From Brachypodium distachyon (Eukaryota > Streptophyta > Magnoliopsida > Poales > Poaceae): a stretch of 64,000 bases of DNA. Below the pieces are notes generated by a model, which was given only the letters and a program-made list of their open reading frames with translations, did not search any database and was not told where the DNA came from. Shown here piece after piece: positions 34,340-44,989 of this stretch (position 1 is its first letter; each line of letters starts with the position of its first letter). The DNA lies in the NCBI RefSeq assembly GCF_000005505.3, contig NC_016133.3, positions 26,886,508 through 26,950,507 of the forward strand, given 5' to 3'. Made by a program: the position numbers and the translations under genes.

Positions 34340-36067
34340 ATGGCAACTAGACCGATGCTATCCCGTGACCGCGATGAGTGATTTTCACCACGACCATCCT
34401 CCACGTCTCTTGTTCATAATGCCACGGCAACGGTACAAAACAATCCTTCTAATACAATTAAATTGTGTGTACCTTTCTTTGAGGGGGAAAATGATGCTGA
34501 AACGTATATAGATTGGGAGCTAGCTTTAACTGAACAATTCACATGCTTCCATGTACTAGATAGTCGTAAGGTCCAAATTGCTAGTAGTAAATTTCGTTTT
34601 GATGCATTATCATGGTGGTGTGAGATAGTTAGAGAAAACAAAATACCTCACACTTGGATTGATATGAAGAAAATCATGAGAGAAAAATATGTTCCTCCAA
34701 GTTATGCTTATGAGTTGCGTTCCAAATTACGACGTTTGACACAAGATGATAAAACTGTTGATGATTACTACCATGAGTTCCAAATTTTAACCTTGCGATC
34801 TGGTTTAGATGAAACCGAACAAAGAAAAATGGATAGGTTTTATTGTGGGCTTAACTTTGATATTTCTTACATAATTGAATACGGAAAGTACGACTCTCTA
34901 TTGTGTTTACTTAATCTTGCTCTTGAAGCGGAGAGGAAATTGGAGAGAAGGTGTACAAGAAACGTGTTGAGCCTACAAGGTAATGATAAAGATGATTGTG
35001 TTGCTGAACAAAATATGACATGTGATGAAATAAATGAGATACCCGTTGAATTTTCTGCACCATGTGAAATTGTTGATTTACATGCTGATTTGAGCGCACC
35101 CATTGATTCAAATGATAATGATTTATGTGATGAGTTACCTGCTGTCTTGGAACAGACTTGTGACGCGATGATTAAATTTGATTTATGTTGCATTGAATTA
35201 ATTAAACATGAAGAAGTGTTTCCTACGGTTCCGCCTAATAATTCTTTGTGTTCTATTAAACTTGATGCACCTATATATTTGTCACATGCAATGGATAAAG
35301 GTTCTGAGTTAACAATTTCAAAATCTTTTGCTAATGCCCATGGATACACTATTCAATTAATTGGAGAACATGACGTGAACAATAAATTTTGGGTGCATCA
35401 GATTTGCATTGCTTGTGATAACTTTCTTGATTTGAGAGAAAATAATATGTTGCATATGCTTAACCATTTTGATATGACCTCCAATATTAGTGTTGATTAT
35501 TTGCCAATTAGTTCTTTACACGATTGTTCGAATATTAGTGCTTTGACATGCTCTAAATTTCAGCATCTTGTAGTAACTAATTTGGGTAACATTATTAATT
35601 ATTATTCTCCAGTGTTGGGATGGTATAATGGTGAGCGGTGCAAACCAAATACAAGATATTGTTTCACTTATATATGCAAAACATATTGTCAATCTTCTTG
35701 CTGGAATGATATTCATGATGATTGTGTGACTAATTATCTCATGAGATTGTGTTATAAAACATTAATTGTGCAACATGGGAGTAGAGTTAAAAATAACGAT
35801 ATATACATATACCATGCGCATACCTTGTCTCTTTTGTTAGCATATTTTCAGCATAAACGACGCCGAGGACGGCTTTCCTTTCAAGAAAGGGAGGATGATA
35901 TGGACATGCTAACCATGGATACGACCATTAGAACCCTAATTGTTGGTGTCTCAAATAATTATAATCAGGTGAATTCAATTACAAAATGTTTTCAATATGT
36001 TACTTACAAAGAGGCGGAGCTACTATCTTGTGTAATCTTATTATGTAGGCATCTTATTGAACTTTAG
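34340..36067 (+). CDS. Gag-like polyprotein without Pol, with cysteine-rich C-terminal region
   Basis: The ATG at 34340 is in frame with the long ORF, but TGA at 34379-34381 follows after 13 codons. The open stretch then runs to 36067. Its first 170 residues are a retrotransposon gag domain (CVPFFEGENDAETYIDWELAL, ALSWWCEIVRENK, DDYYHEFQILTLRSG, LDETEQRKMDRFYCGL), the PF03732-like core that builds particles. No CX2CX4HX4C knuckle follows. Instead about 300 residues of unrecognised sequence contain many cysteines (TCDAMIKFDLCCIEL, CKTYCQSSCWND). The frame crosses the purine tract and ends about 170 bp inside the 3' LTR. Translation may start at a downstream codon or be spliced past the stop. 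No visible lesion lies in the main ORF. Confidence 0.75.
35883..35895 (+). other. Polypurine tract of the gag-only element
   Basis: AAGAAAGGGAGGA ends exactly at the 3' LTR start (35896). This is the normal plus-strand primer position. It is also read as codons of the ORF. Confidence 0.85.
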
Positions 36068-36904
36068 AAGTCCAAAGTGAAGATGAAGTGTTATAGCCTG
36101 CAAAGGGAGATTCAAAGTGAAGCCTATCAAGTCTACTTTCCAACAAATCAAACGGCACATGATTCGGAGCTTGCTAGAGAAAGATATCACGAATTAAAGT
36201 TGAATCCGATTCGGGTCCGAGCTGTCAGGAGACCCGAATTTGTTTTAATCACCCAGGCCGCATCCGGAGTCCAAATCAAGCAAACAAGTACTTGTTGGAA
36301 AGGTAATTACAAGACCTTTCCAACGGATCTGGCCCCATCAAGAGATTCGACTCGTGCTGACCGTGGCGGACAAAACAAGATGACGGATCTGTTTTTCTGT
36401 TTCCTAAAGAGTTGTAGTTTGTTAGGAAAGTTAGAGATAAAGTTGGATTTCGGACTCCTTATTCAAGGTGGACGAAAATATCTCTCCCTCCTCCTTTATA
36501 TACCCCATGAGCCCCCCTAAGGAGCTTTGGGTTTTGTTTAGTTAAAAGTTAGCCATCGCTACTACTTCGTGTAATCGCGTGTGTCGGTTAGACCACCTGT
36601 TTTACCGCTTTCGGAACCCCAACTTATCGTCTCGTTGAGACATTGGTTTGATATAGTATATTCGCAATTTCAGATTGCATCCGCTATTTATCTTGTTCTT
36701 GCTTGTTCTTCGATTGCTTGCAGGAACAAAGACCTTCGTGGTCAGGTTGATCGTGCCCCCGCGTGATCAATAACCCTTTGGAGTTGGTGTATCGATTGCT
36801 AAGGCGCTGCCTCCTAGGCCGTAGTCGGATCGTCAACGTCACCTCCTACCCAAATCGAGAGTTACCAATCTCATCGAAAGATCGGGCCACCCGCACCCGT
36901 ATCA
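35896..36904 (+). repeat. Gag-only element 3' LTR
   Basis: The LTR is 1009 bp. It differs from the 5' LTR at about 36281 (C here, A there) and about 36303 (G here, A there); no other difference was seen in a base-by-base reading. Confidence 0.95.
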
Positions 36905-36909
36905 CCGGG

Positions 36910-37252
36910 CTACGCCCCCAACCGACGCGTGGGCCCCGATCAGTTGCGGGCCCGCGTCCCTTCGCCTCCTCCTGTACGGAGCCGTTACAAACGGAGCGGT
37001 GGACGCGTGAGCGTGATTTCAGCCCTAACTGCCCCCCTAAATAGGGAAGTTAAGGCCACTCCGCGCATTACTCCCAGTGATTAGGAGTTATCCCCGCGCA
37101 CCCATAGGGTACGGAACCGGCCGTTACCAACACCCAGGCGTCATAAAGCCACCACTGTTGCGAAAAGGGGAAACAATACTCTGCCCCCTCGTCTCCATCC
37201 TCTTTCGCATCTCGCATCCCTGCGCTCCTGCTAGCTTCCCCCCTCGCTTTCC
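36910..37252 (+). other. Element P leader, right part
   Basis: This GC-rich untranslated stretch between the gag-only insertion and the P gene start shows no motif. It joins to 31654-31715 when the insertion is removed. Confidence 0.6.
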
Positions 37253-40200
37253 ATGGCGCCTCCTACCACCAGAAAGGGGAGGGAGGTCCAAACCTCAAAG
37301 AAGGCCGCGACGAGCAAGACTGAGGCGGCGATCAAAGCGGCCGCCGCCGAGGACCAGAAGAGGCGGGAGATGCGCGCCACAGTCGCCTTCTTCCGCCCCG
37401 GTTATAACGGTGAGGCGCTGGGGAAGCTCCGGCACGCCGTCGCCTCCAGCTTCAACGAGCACGGGGAGACGCAGATCTTCCCGGCGGGCGTCGAGCACAA
37501 GGACAACGATTTCCAGGTGTTCGCGCGCTTCCTCCTCTGCGGCATGGTACCGCCCTTCTCTCTGTTCTTCCACGCACTGATGGAGTCTTATCAGTTGCGG
37601 GTGGCGCAGCTCCACCCCACCTCGCTCTTCCTCCTCGCCACCTTCCAGTTCCTCTGTGAGGCGTTCGTGGGGGTGATGCCGTCGGTGGGGCTCTTCCGCC
37701 ACTACTTCTACCCGCGCATCGACAACGCGAAGGCGAAGTCATCAGGGGTGGTCTTCCGCGCCCGCGACTAGATGAAGTCCGAGTTCATCGTCCGGTCGGG
37801 GAAGAAGATTGAAAAAGAGTGACGAGGCGACTGGTGCTGGGTCCGAGTGGAGGACCCCCAGGAGTTCATCCAGTCGCCGACGGAGTTGCCGGTACCCTAG
37901 AACGGCTGGCAGGACAGGTACCACCGCGACGCCGACCTTTCCCCCATCGCGGAGAAGATCAAGGCGCTACGGCTGGCGGGGCTCATCGATGTGGACGTGG
38001 CACGCACCTTCGTCCATCGGCGCATTGCCCCACTGCAGCTACGTTCCCGGCCGCGTGGATGTACACAGGCTCCGGGGACAGGACATGCCTCCAGGCGGAC
38101 GGCATGGACTTGGAGACCCTCAGGACATGGGTGAGGGGGATCTCCGGCGAGATCTTCCAATCGACGGAGTTCCCGCCGGGGGTTTCCTCTCTTCACGCCG
38201 GCGTCAAGGCGCTCAGCGACATCGTCGGCGCCTTCCTGCCTTGCAACGAGTGGGGGTTGATGGACAACACTCCCACCCGGGTCCCGCACGCTCCCCCGCA
38301 AGCACCCCGCGAGAAGCAGGTGCTCAAGGAGAGCGGGGGCGGATCCGATCCCAGCTGGCCCTCCCTCCATTCGCTGGACGACGAGGTGAGCCAGGTGGCT
38401 GCGTTCCCGGAGGTTGTCGCCGTGGAGGACGATGACGAGGAAAGGAGCGACAGCGTGCCCTTGATCGTGAGAAGATCGACGGCGTTTGCAGCGGCCGCGG
38501 TTACCTCCTCGACGGCAACGTCTGCCCCGGCAGCGACAACCAATCTCGCGGCGGCGGCCGCTTCAGGGGCGCCCGTCGGCACCTCGACGGCATCCGCGGC
38601 AACTAGGGCCGGGGGTGCCTCGGCGGCGGCCTCTGCCTTGGTGGCAGCCGCCAGCCCCGTGGCAGGAGCCGGTCCCGGGGTGCCCGTCGGTCACCAGCGC
38701 CCTGGCGACGGCCTTCGCCCCGGCAGCCGGGGCCTCCGCGAGTTCAGCTCCCTGCGCCGCGGCGGCCTCGCCGTTGACACCCGGAGCTCTCCGGGTCACG
38801 ACGACTCCGAGGGCGCCCACGGCGCCACCCGCTCGTGGGGTCTTCCGGGGCTTCGCGCTCCGGCGTAACCCCCCGAAGTCCTCCCCGCCGGCGGGTACCA
38901 GCAAAAGGGCGAGGAGCGACTCCCCGCTCGGTACACCCAGCAAGAGGACGCGCGCCGACACCAACGGCGCCGCTGACCCCATCGCCGCAGGGGTCAGCAG
39001 CGGCGCGGGCGCGCCCCTTGGGGACCCAGCCCCCACGGAGGCAGGGCCGGCAACCGGTATGTCTTTATCACTCCTCCGCAATCGCAATTTTCGTTAGCCA
39101 AACTCATGAACATACCTTCTTTCTGTAGTGAGCGGCAGCTCGCCCGCGGCAATCCTCGTGGATGCTCCCGCCGGCGCAGGCGAAGCAGAGGAGGCTGCCC
39201 CGGCAAGCCCGACGGCCGCACAAGGTAACCGCCCTGACTGCTCTCGGCCGCCTTTGAAGGTGCCATCCTTTGCCGATCCTCACGCTTCTCATTGTTGCAG
39301 GCATAAGTACGCCCACGCCCGGAACGGGCGCGGCCAGGGTCGATCTTGACCCGATCGTCGAGGCCGTGGGGGCGGAGGTGGAGCAGGAACCGGCTCGCAC
39401 ATCCAATCCCGTTGTGGCGGACTCAACGGCAGCAGAGGGCACCGCCACCGCCGTGACGGCTGCACCCAGCGACGCGCTCGTAGGCACGGGCGCGGCCGGT
39501 GTAGGCTCACCTGCCACCCAGCAGGGGGCAACCCCCGCCCGGAGCAGGGAAGCTTCTCCAGCCCCGGGGTCCCCGGCCGCAGGCGCAGGGGAGGTTGCCG
39601 GGGGAGGATAGCAAGGCCCCCGGGAGCAAGCTGGCGACCCGGCGCACAGCCCCACATCTGCAGCAGGGGCCTCATCGTCCTCGGCGGCACTTCCTGGCAC
39701 CGACCTCGGCACCCTCGCTGGGGTCGCTTGGAACCCCCTTACCTGGGATCCGAACGTCTTTGAGCGGGGGCACCGGTTCCTAGACGCCGTCAGGGACCAG
39801 CAATTGGCTTTCGTCACCTCCTTCAACGAGGTGAGAGAGCACCACACTGCCGCCAAGAATCAACTCGGCGTAGTGCGGGAGGCCATGGAGAGAGAACAGC
39901 GTGAACTGTCCCGGCTGCGCGAGGAGACGCGCCTCACGGAAGAGGAGGCACGGCTGGCCCAGCAAGCCCTGGAGGACGCCCAGGAGCCGGTGGTCCCGGA
40001 GGCCCAGCTCCACCGACAGCTTGAGGCCCAGCGCGTGGAGCTCCAAGGGAAGCTCGACTCGATGTCGGCCACCCTCGAGGCGACCAGGAAGGAACACGCC
40101 GAGGTGGTCGCGGCGGCCCAGGCCCGGCTGGATGAGAAGAGCGTCCTGATCACCAATTACCGCGGCGAAATCTAAGGCCTCCGCGTCATGCTGGAGGTGC

Positions 40201-40856
40201 AGGTCAAGGCTGCCGAGGATGCGGTGAGAGCGGCGGCTCGGCATGAGGCCGAGCTCAACTCCGCCAAAGACAGAGCGGCCAGGCTCGAGGCCGAGCTGGC
40301 CGCCGTCCGGGAGGAGCTCGTCAAGGCCGGCGAGGACAACGCGGCCAAGGCTGCAGAGCTAGCGAAGTTGGAGGGCCTCGTCAGCAAGGCCAAGAAGGCC
40401 GCGCACGACGCCCGACTCCATCATGGCACGCTGATCGGGCAGCGGTAGATCGAGACGGAGAAGCTGACGAAGATCGCCCAGTCGCTGCGCGACCTGCTGC
40501 CCAAGTTGGAGCTGCAGGCAGTGGAGGTGGACGGCACGGATGTCACGACGCTGATCCCCTTCTTCTCCGACTTGGTGGGGAAGCTCGGGGCGCTCAATGT
40601 CTGGATTGCCAAGTACGGCGCCAACGAAGTCGCCAACTGCGCTCGGGAGGTTGCCGGGACAATCCTCCCGCGGATTCACCTCTGGGACCCGGAGTTTCCC
40701 TTCGAGTCCTTGCTGGACGCTTGGTCCAACAGTGAGGACGAGCCCACGCACACCCAAGCAGTGCACGAGTTCGTTGACGAGGTCGTCGAGCGAATGTAGA
40801 TGAAGCCGGAGCCTAATCTCCCCGCCAACCCCCCGGCCGAAGATGGCGACAACTAG
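37253..40856 (+). pseudogene. Element P gene: 'Transposase_28' domain plus long coiled coil, broken
   Basis: The gene starts MAPPTTRKGREVQ. The segment FQVFARFLLCGMVPPFSLFFHALM through FLCEAFVGVMPSVGLFRHYFYPR is the same 'putative gypsy type transposon' domain as in element O. A TAG (37769-37771) and a later TAG (37899-37901) interrupt it, and a frame change near 38060 is needed to reach CLQADGMDLETLRTWVRG. A long Ala/Ser/Pro-rich linker follows, with two introns (39057-39128 and 39225-39300). An extended charged coiled coil comes next (VREAMEREQRELSRLREETRLTEEEARLAQQALEDA and onward), with stops at about 40174 and 40446. A conserved tail holds EVANCAREVAGTILPRIHLWDP. The sequence is extremely GC-rich. 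The protein's role is unknown, and there is no polymerase. Confidence 0.75.
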
Positions 40857-41068
40857 TTGCCGCAGCCCCCAGCCGTGCTCGTTGCTCCCTCTGTATCTTG
40901 CTTTGTTTGCTTTTCCTGCAAGTATGGCGCTTAGCGCCGTTTGAACAATCACCTTTTGATTAGTCCATGTAATCATTCGACACTTAGTCAATGAAGCTTG
41001 TTAATTCGCTCAATTTTTGTCCCTTGTTCCCGAGAATGCCTCGCGAGGCAGTTCCCTTAGCCTTTGCG
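40857..41068 (+). other. Element P 3' untranslated stretch
   Basis: This short non-coding stretch lies between the P gene stop and the damaged 3' LTR. No clear polypurine tract was found. Confidence 0.6.
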
Positions 41069-44000
41069 TGTCATGCCTTGTGTTGTCGGCGATCATCGGC
41101 ACGGCCGATAGGGCCCTTGTGGGACCGGCGAGATGGAGTACTAGTGGTGCGCGCTAATCCAAGAACAAACATACGCACGTTTTTTACCCAAGTTTGGGCC
41201 ACCCGGAGGTGTAAAACCCTACGTTCTACTTGTCTGCGCTGATATTGATCGTGGATCAAACGTTTACAAGTTGCCGGGCAAGCTCCCGGGCTTTCTCTCT
41301 GTGGCTAGGTACTCCCCGCTGCTCTCTGCTGGCTGTCTACTAGAGCACCCTAAGCTTCTGCCGAGCCAGATTGAGTGAACTTACTGAACTGAGCCAAAGA
41401 AAGATGTGGAACCCCTTTCCCATTGGCATGGGTCCTCCTTTTATTTCAATTTAAACCCTAGAGTTTTCACTCATTTGAGCTCTGGATTTTCAAACCAATA
41501 AGGTTTATTTACAAAAGGGGTTTATTGCATATATAAGCTATCCCATAATTTTTGGATAATTATTTGGAGTTGAAAAAGTATTTTATTTAAATAGATGTAT
41601 GGCCCTAAAGGCATTTATAGGGCAAATGTATTTTTATATATTTTGTTTTGAAGAGAAACTACTTCCAAAAGTTGTGTCATGGTAGAACATGATTTTACAA
41701 ATTTTCTGGAATTTATTTGGACCAATTTGGAGTTCAAAATCAAAAGTTATCAAAGAAATGAGAAAAAACAGAAAAAGAAAAGGGCTAAAAGAAAAAAAAA
41801 GGGGAAAACCGGACCGGTCCGGCCCACTTGGACCGAACCGGCCCAGCCAGCGCGAACCGCGCCTGAACCAGACCGCGCGCCCGCGCGGGGTCACCGACAA
41901 GTGGGCCCCACCTGTCGGGGTCGTCTTCCCTGCAGGGAAGGAGGCCGGAATCACCGCCCGCGCCGTCTCTGCCGGATTTCCGGCGATCCCGTGATCCCCG
42001 TCGCTGCCCGAGCACACCGCTATAAAGCCCTCGACCTCCTCCTTCTTTTCCCCTTTTCCCCGCTCCCGATTTCACCCTCGGCTCACCGGAATTTCTCAAC
42101 GGAGATCCTTGCCGCCGCCACCTCCTCCTCGAGCTCCGGTGACCCGCGCCGCCTGAGCCGTCGACGCCGCCGCCCGCATCGTGCCCGCCCGCGCCGCTCG
42201 TCCCCCCGCCTCCGCGAGCCCGGCCCTCGTCCGAGCCGCCCCGACGCCGCCGCGCCGACCGCCCCCGCGTCGCCCGCGAACCGCCTCCGCCCGCGCGCCC
42301 CGCGCTGCACCGCCGCCTGCCGCCCCCGCGTGCCGCCGCGCGCCGTGCCGGCCCCCTGCGCTCTGCCCTGCGCTGCGCCCCAAACCGCCGTCCCCCGCCG
42401 TCCGGCGAGCCCCCGCCGCCCGGGTAAAACCCTAGGCGCCCGCCAGTGCCCGGCCGCCACGTGGCAGGTTCAGTTTTTTTTAGTTTTTTTTTTCTTTATT
42501 TGCTCGGCCGAAATAAAAGTGCACATTTGCAGAAAAATGTTTCAAACCGTCATAACTTTTAAACCACTTGTCCAAATTTCACGATCCACACCTTTTTGGA
42601 ATCCAATTTCAAATTTGAATATTTTAATCACATAAAAATTACAGATTAGAGTTTTATGCCATTTAAATCATAACTATTTATTTAGAAATCCTTTTTAATT
42701 GAAACCAGCGCCTAAAATTTTGTTTAATCATCCTCTGTCCTTTGGGATAGAGAAATAAATATTTTGAACTAAATTATTTGGGATTTGCCAATAAAACTAA
42801 GTTAGGGTTTAATCAATTGTTTTTGCCTTTTGTTTAAAACCCTATTGCATTACTTTTAAGTACCAATGCTTAGGATCAGTTGATCACCCAAATAAAATAA
42901 ACCAAATCATGTCACATGTTGCATTGCATCATAACATATCTTAATTTGTCGTGATGTGAATTGTGTGTTTATGTATGTGTATGTTTGTTTGTCTCGTATA
43001 GTTTTCTCAGAGAGCGAACCTTGCGAGTGTGACGAGTGTTTGAACTCGAACTACTGTGAAAAAGGCAAGTTCACTTTGATCATTTACCCATTATTTTATT
43101 ATGCACTAGATTTTATTAGTTGCATTGTTAGGGTTATTATTGTATCTATGCTAGCTATGATCTGTCCTAGTAGTATAGGATACCCTTTGTCTTGACCTTA
43201 CCACCAATTGCCATCATAGTAGTAAAATGCTATGCTATGATAATATACGAGGGTGGCATTTTTACAATGTGATACTATTGAATTACAAATATAGTTTTCC
43301 TAGTGTATGGCAAAACAAGTAATTCAATGAACCATCCTGGGTGGGCTGCTTTGAGTATTCGGATGTCGTGACGTTAGGTCCATTTCTATGGGTCCCTCTG
43401 AGTCGAGTCTCCGTGGATTCGGAGATGGATCGTCCATGGACATCTCTCCCGTGGATTCGGGGAGTGCCTTCGTCACAATGTGGGATGCCACCCGGGATAA
43501 CCAGAGACTGGACTAGTTTCCTGTTTAGTAGCTTCCAGTACAACCACATGGTAATATGGGCTCTGCCTGGATGGAGTAAGAAATGTTTACCCAGATCCGA
43601 GGGATTGTACTGTGGTAGTTGTGTAGGTGGGAGCGCGGGTCCCTCAGGTGGTTTGGGTGAACATGTTCTGAAAATTCTTGAAGTCGATGCCGTTGCTACT
43701 CCACCCGGAGGACAGCAAGGGATTAACACGTCAAATTCTTGTGGGGAATGTGTACAACCTCTCGAGAGTGTCAAACTAAGTACTTAGCCGTGTCCCCGGT
43801 TACGGACAATTATGAGCAACTAGATATTGGGGCTGTAAGGAAGGTCTCACTCATTCCAATTTCTTAAATAAAATGAATGGTTTGAACAAGGTAGGGGCAC
43901 TTGATGTTTCTACTCAACGTGCTCTAGGTTAATAGGAGCATGGGTGTTTCTACCCCGTGTCTAATAGTGATAAAACTATTTAATAAAATGATAGGATGAA

Positions 44001-44477
44001 ATGTTGATGCTTTTATGCAATTAGCCAAAACCCCACCTTGCCAAATACTGCATATACTTGACAGGATCTGTTATAACCTTTTTGTGAACTTGCCAATACA
44101 TTCAATTTATTGACCCCCTAGTGGCTGCAACGTTTAAATGTTGCAGGTTAACCAGGTGAAGAGTGAGGTGCGAATTGTTAGGGTTACGAGTTTACATTCC
44201 AACATGTTTCGACTGTGGAGTTGTTATGGTGCTCCTACATCTTCTGCTTTCCGCTACAAGATTTTATCTTCTTCTGAGCTAACCCACGAGGTTATGCAAT
44301 ATGTAAGGTTCTAGATCAATGCGATGTAATATACTTTTGACCTTTGTATCTTGATATTACATCTTGAAACTGTGTGTGCTAGCGAGTCGATCCAGGAACT
44401 AGCACTGTAAGCACAGAGATCGAACCCTAGTAAGGGGGAGGATCGCTTCAGGTACCCCGGGTGCCACTGGTGCGACA
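41069..44477 (+). repeat. Element P 3' LTR, deleted and interrupted
   Basis: The LTR probably begins TGTCATGCC at 41069. Compared with the 5' LTR, about 80 bp near the start are gone, and the middle (matching about 31120-31625) is replaced by a Tekay LTR piece (41445-44450). Only GGTACCCCGGGTGCCACTGG...CGACA (44451-44477) remains of the right end. The flanking CTTAG is intact. Confidence 0.75.
41445..44450 (+). mobile_element. 5'-truncated solo Tekay-type LTR in the element P 3' LTR
   Basis: The piece begins inside the LTR (TTCAATTTAAACCC, matching about 19948 of the first solo LTR) and runs to the family end GGATCGCTTCA at 44450. The first 120 bases of the LTR are missing, together with about 500 bp of the surrounding P LTR. 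No target duplication is left. The TTAT shared at the break (41441-41445) is microhomology, suggesting a deletion after insertion. A TATA box (CTATAAAGCC) stands at 42021-42030. Confidence 0.85.
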
Positions 44478-44482
44478 CTTAG

Positions 44483-44989
44483 TAGTGGTCATAAGAATCT
44501 TAGGTATTTGGTTCATACCCCAAACTTTGGCTTATGGTATCCTAAAGGATCAAGTTTCAAGCTAATTGGGTATTCGGATTCGGATTGGGCAGGAGACAAA
44601 GTGGATAGGAAGTCAACTTCCGGGACATGCCAATTTCTTGGTAGGTCTTGGAAGCCGAGTACATAGCCGCCGCAAGTTGTTGTGCACAATTATTATGGAT
44701 GAGGCAAACATTGTTGGACTATGGAATCACTTGTGAAAGTGTGCCTCTTTTATGTGATAACGAGAGTGCAATCAAGATAGCCCACAACCCCGTGCAACAT
44801 AGCAAGACGAAGCATATTGAGATTCATCATCATTTCATTCGAGAGCACGTGGCCCGTGGTGATATTGATCTCTCTTATGTTGCCACCGGTATGCAACTAG
44901 CGGATATTTTCACGAAGCCACTTGATGAAGTAAGATTTCGGGAGTTAAGGCATGAGCTAAATATCCTAGATTCTAGTGTTGTGGCTTGA
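44483..44989 (+). pseudogene. Sirevirus Pol end: RNase H, broken
   Basis: The pol reading frame resumes exactly after the P insertion with the reverse transcriptase/RNase H junction (IRILRYLVHTPNFGLWYP, IGYSDSDWAGD, RKSTSGTCQFLG). At 44641-44655 a short deletion removes the segment that normally lies before EAEYIAAASCCAQ. The rest (LCDNESAIKIA, KTKHIEIHHHFIREHV, ADIFTKPLDEVRFRELRHEL) is open to the stop at 44989. These are the conserved Copia RNase H blocks; RNase H removes the RNA template. Confidence 0.88.

Larger units (their letters stand above)
31721..36904 (+). mobile_element. Young gag-only LTR retrotransposon (TR-GAG type)
   Basis: Two LTRs of exactly 1009 bp (31721-32729 and 35896-36904) begin TGATATGGACATG and end CCCGTATCA. 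CCGGG is duplicated outside (31716-31720 and 36905-36909). By eye the LTRs differ at two positions only. Inside are a primer-binding site, a 1.6-kb leader, one gag-like ORF and a purine tract before the 3' LTR. No protease, integrase, reverse transcriptase or RNase H motif is visible anywhere in the 3.2-kb interior. Such elements depend on enzymes from a partner element. This is the youngest insertion that can be dated in the window. Confidence 0.95.
30682..44477 (+). mobile_element. Element P: non-autonomous gypsy-type retroelement with nested insertions
   Basis: The element starts TGTCATCGC and ends GTGCGACA, with CTTAG on both sides (30677-30681 and 44478-44482). The 5' LTR is 972 bp. The internal region encodes one long 'Transposase_28'/coiled-coil protein and no polymerase. 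Two later insertions lie inside: the gag-only element at 31721-36904 and a truncated Tekay LTR at 41445-44450. Removing them leaves about 5.6 kb. Its own 3' LTR has lost much of its middle. A solo LTR of the same family stands at 61152-62140. Confidence 0.9.

Noticed and set aside
31902..36520. 147-codon open frame present twice (31902-32345 and 36077-36520) plus 61- and 64-codon frames repeated with it
   Set aside because: Both sets lie inside the two LTRs of the gag-only element. The duplication is the LTR pair, and the frames have no recognisable motif, so they are not genes.
37809..39856. Long alternative-frame ORFs on both strands over the element P gene
   Set aside because: They are shadows of the very GC-rich P gene. 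Only the frames carrying the Transposase_28-like and coiled-coil blocks and the intron structure are supported.
42083..42635. Long Pro/Arg/Ala-rich frames on both strands
   Set aside because: They lie in the GC-rich domain of a truncated Tekay LTR. GC-rich DNA has few stops, and no frame matches a protein family.
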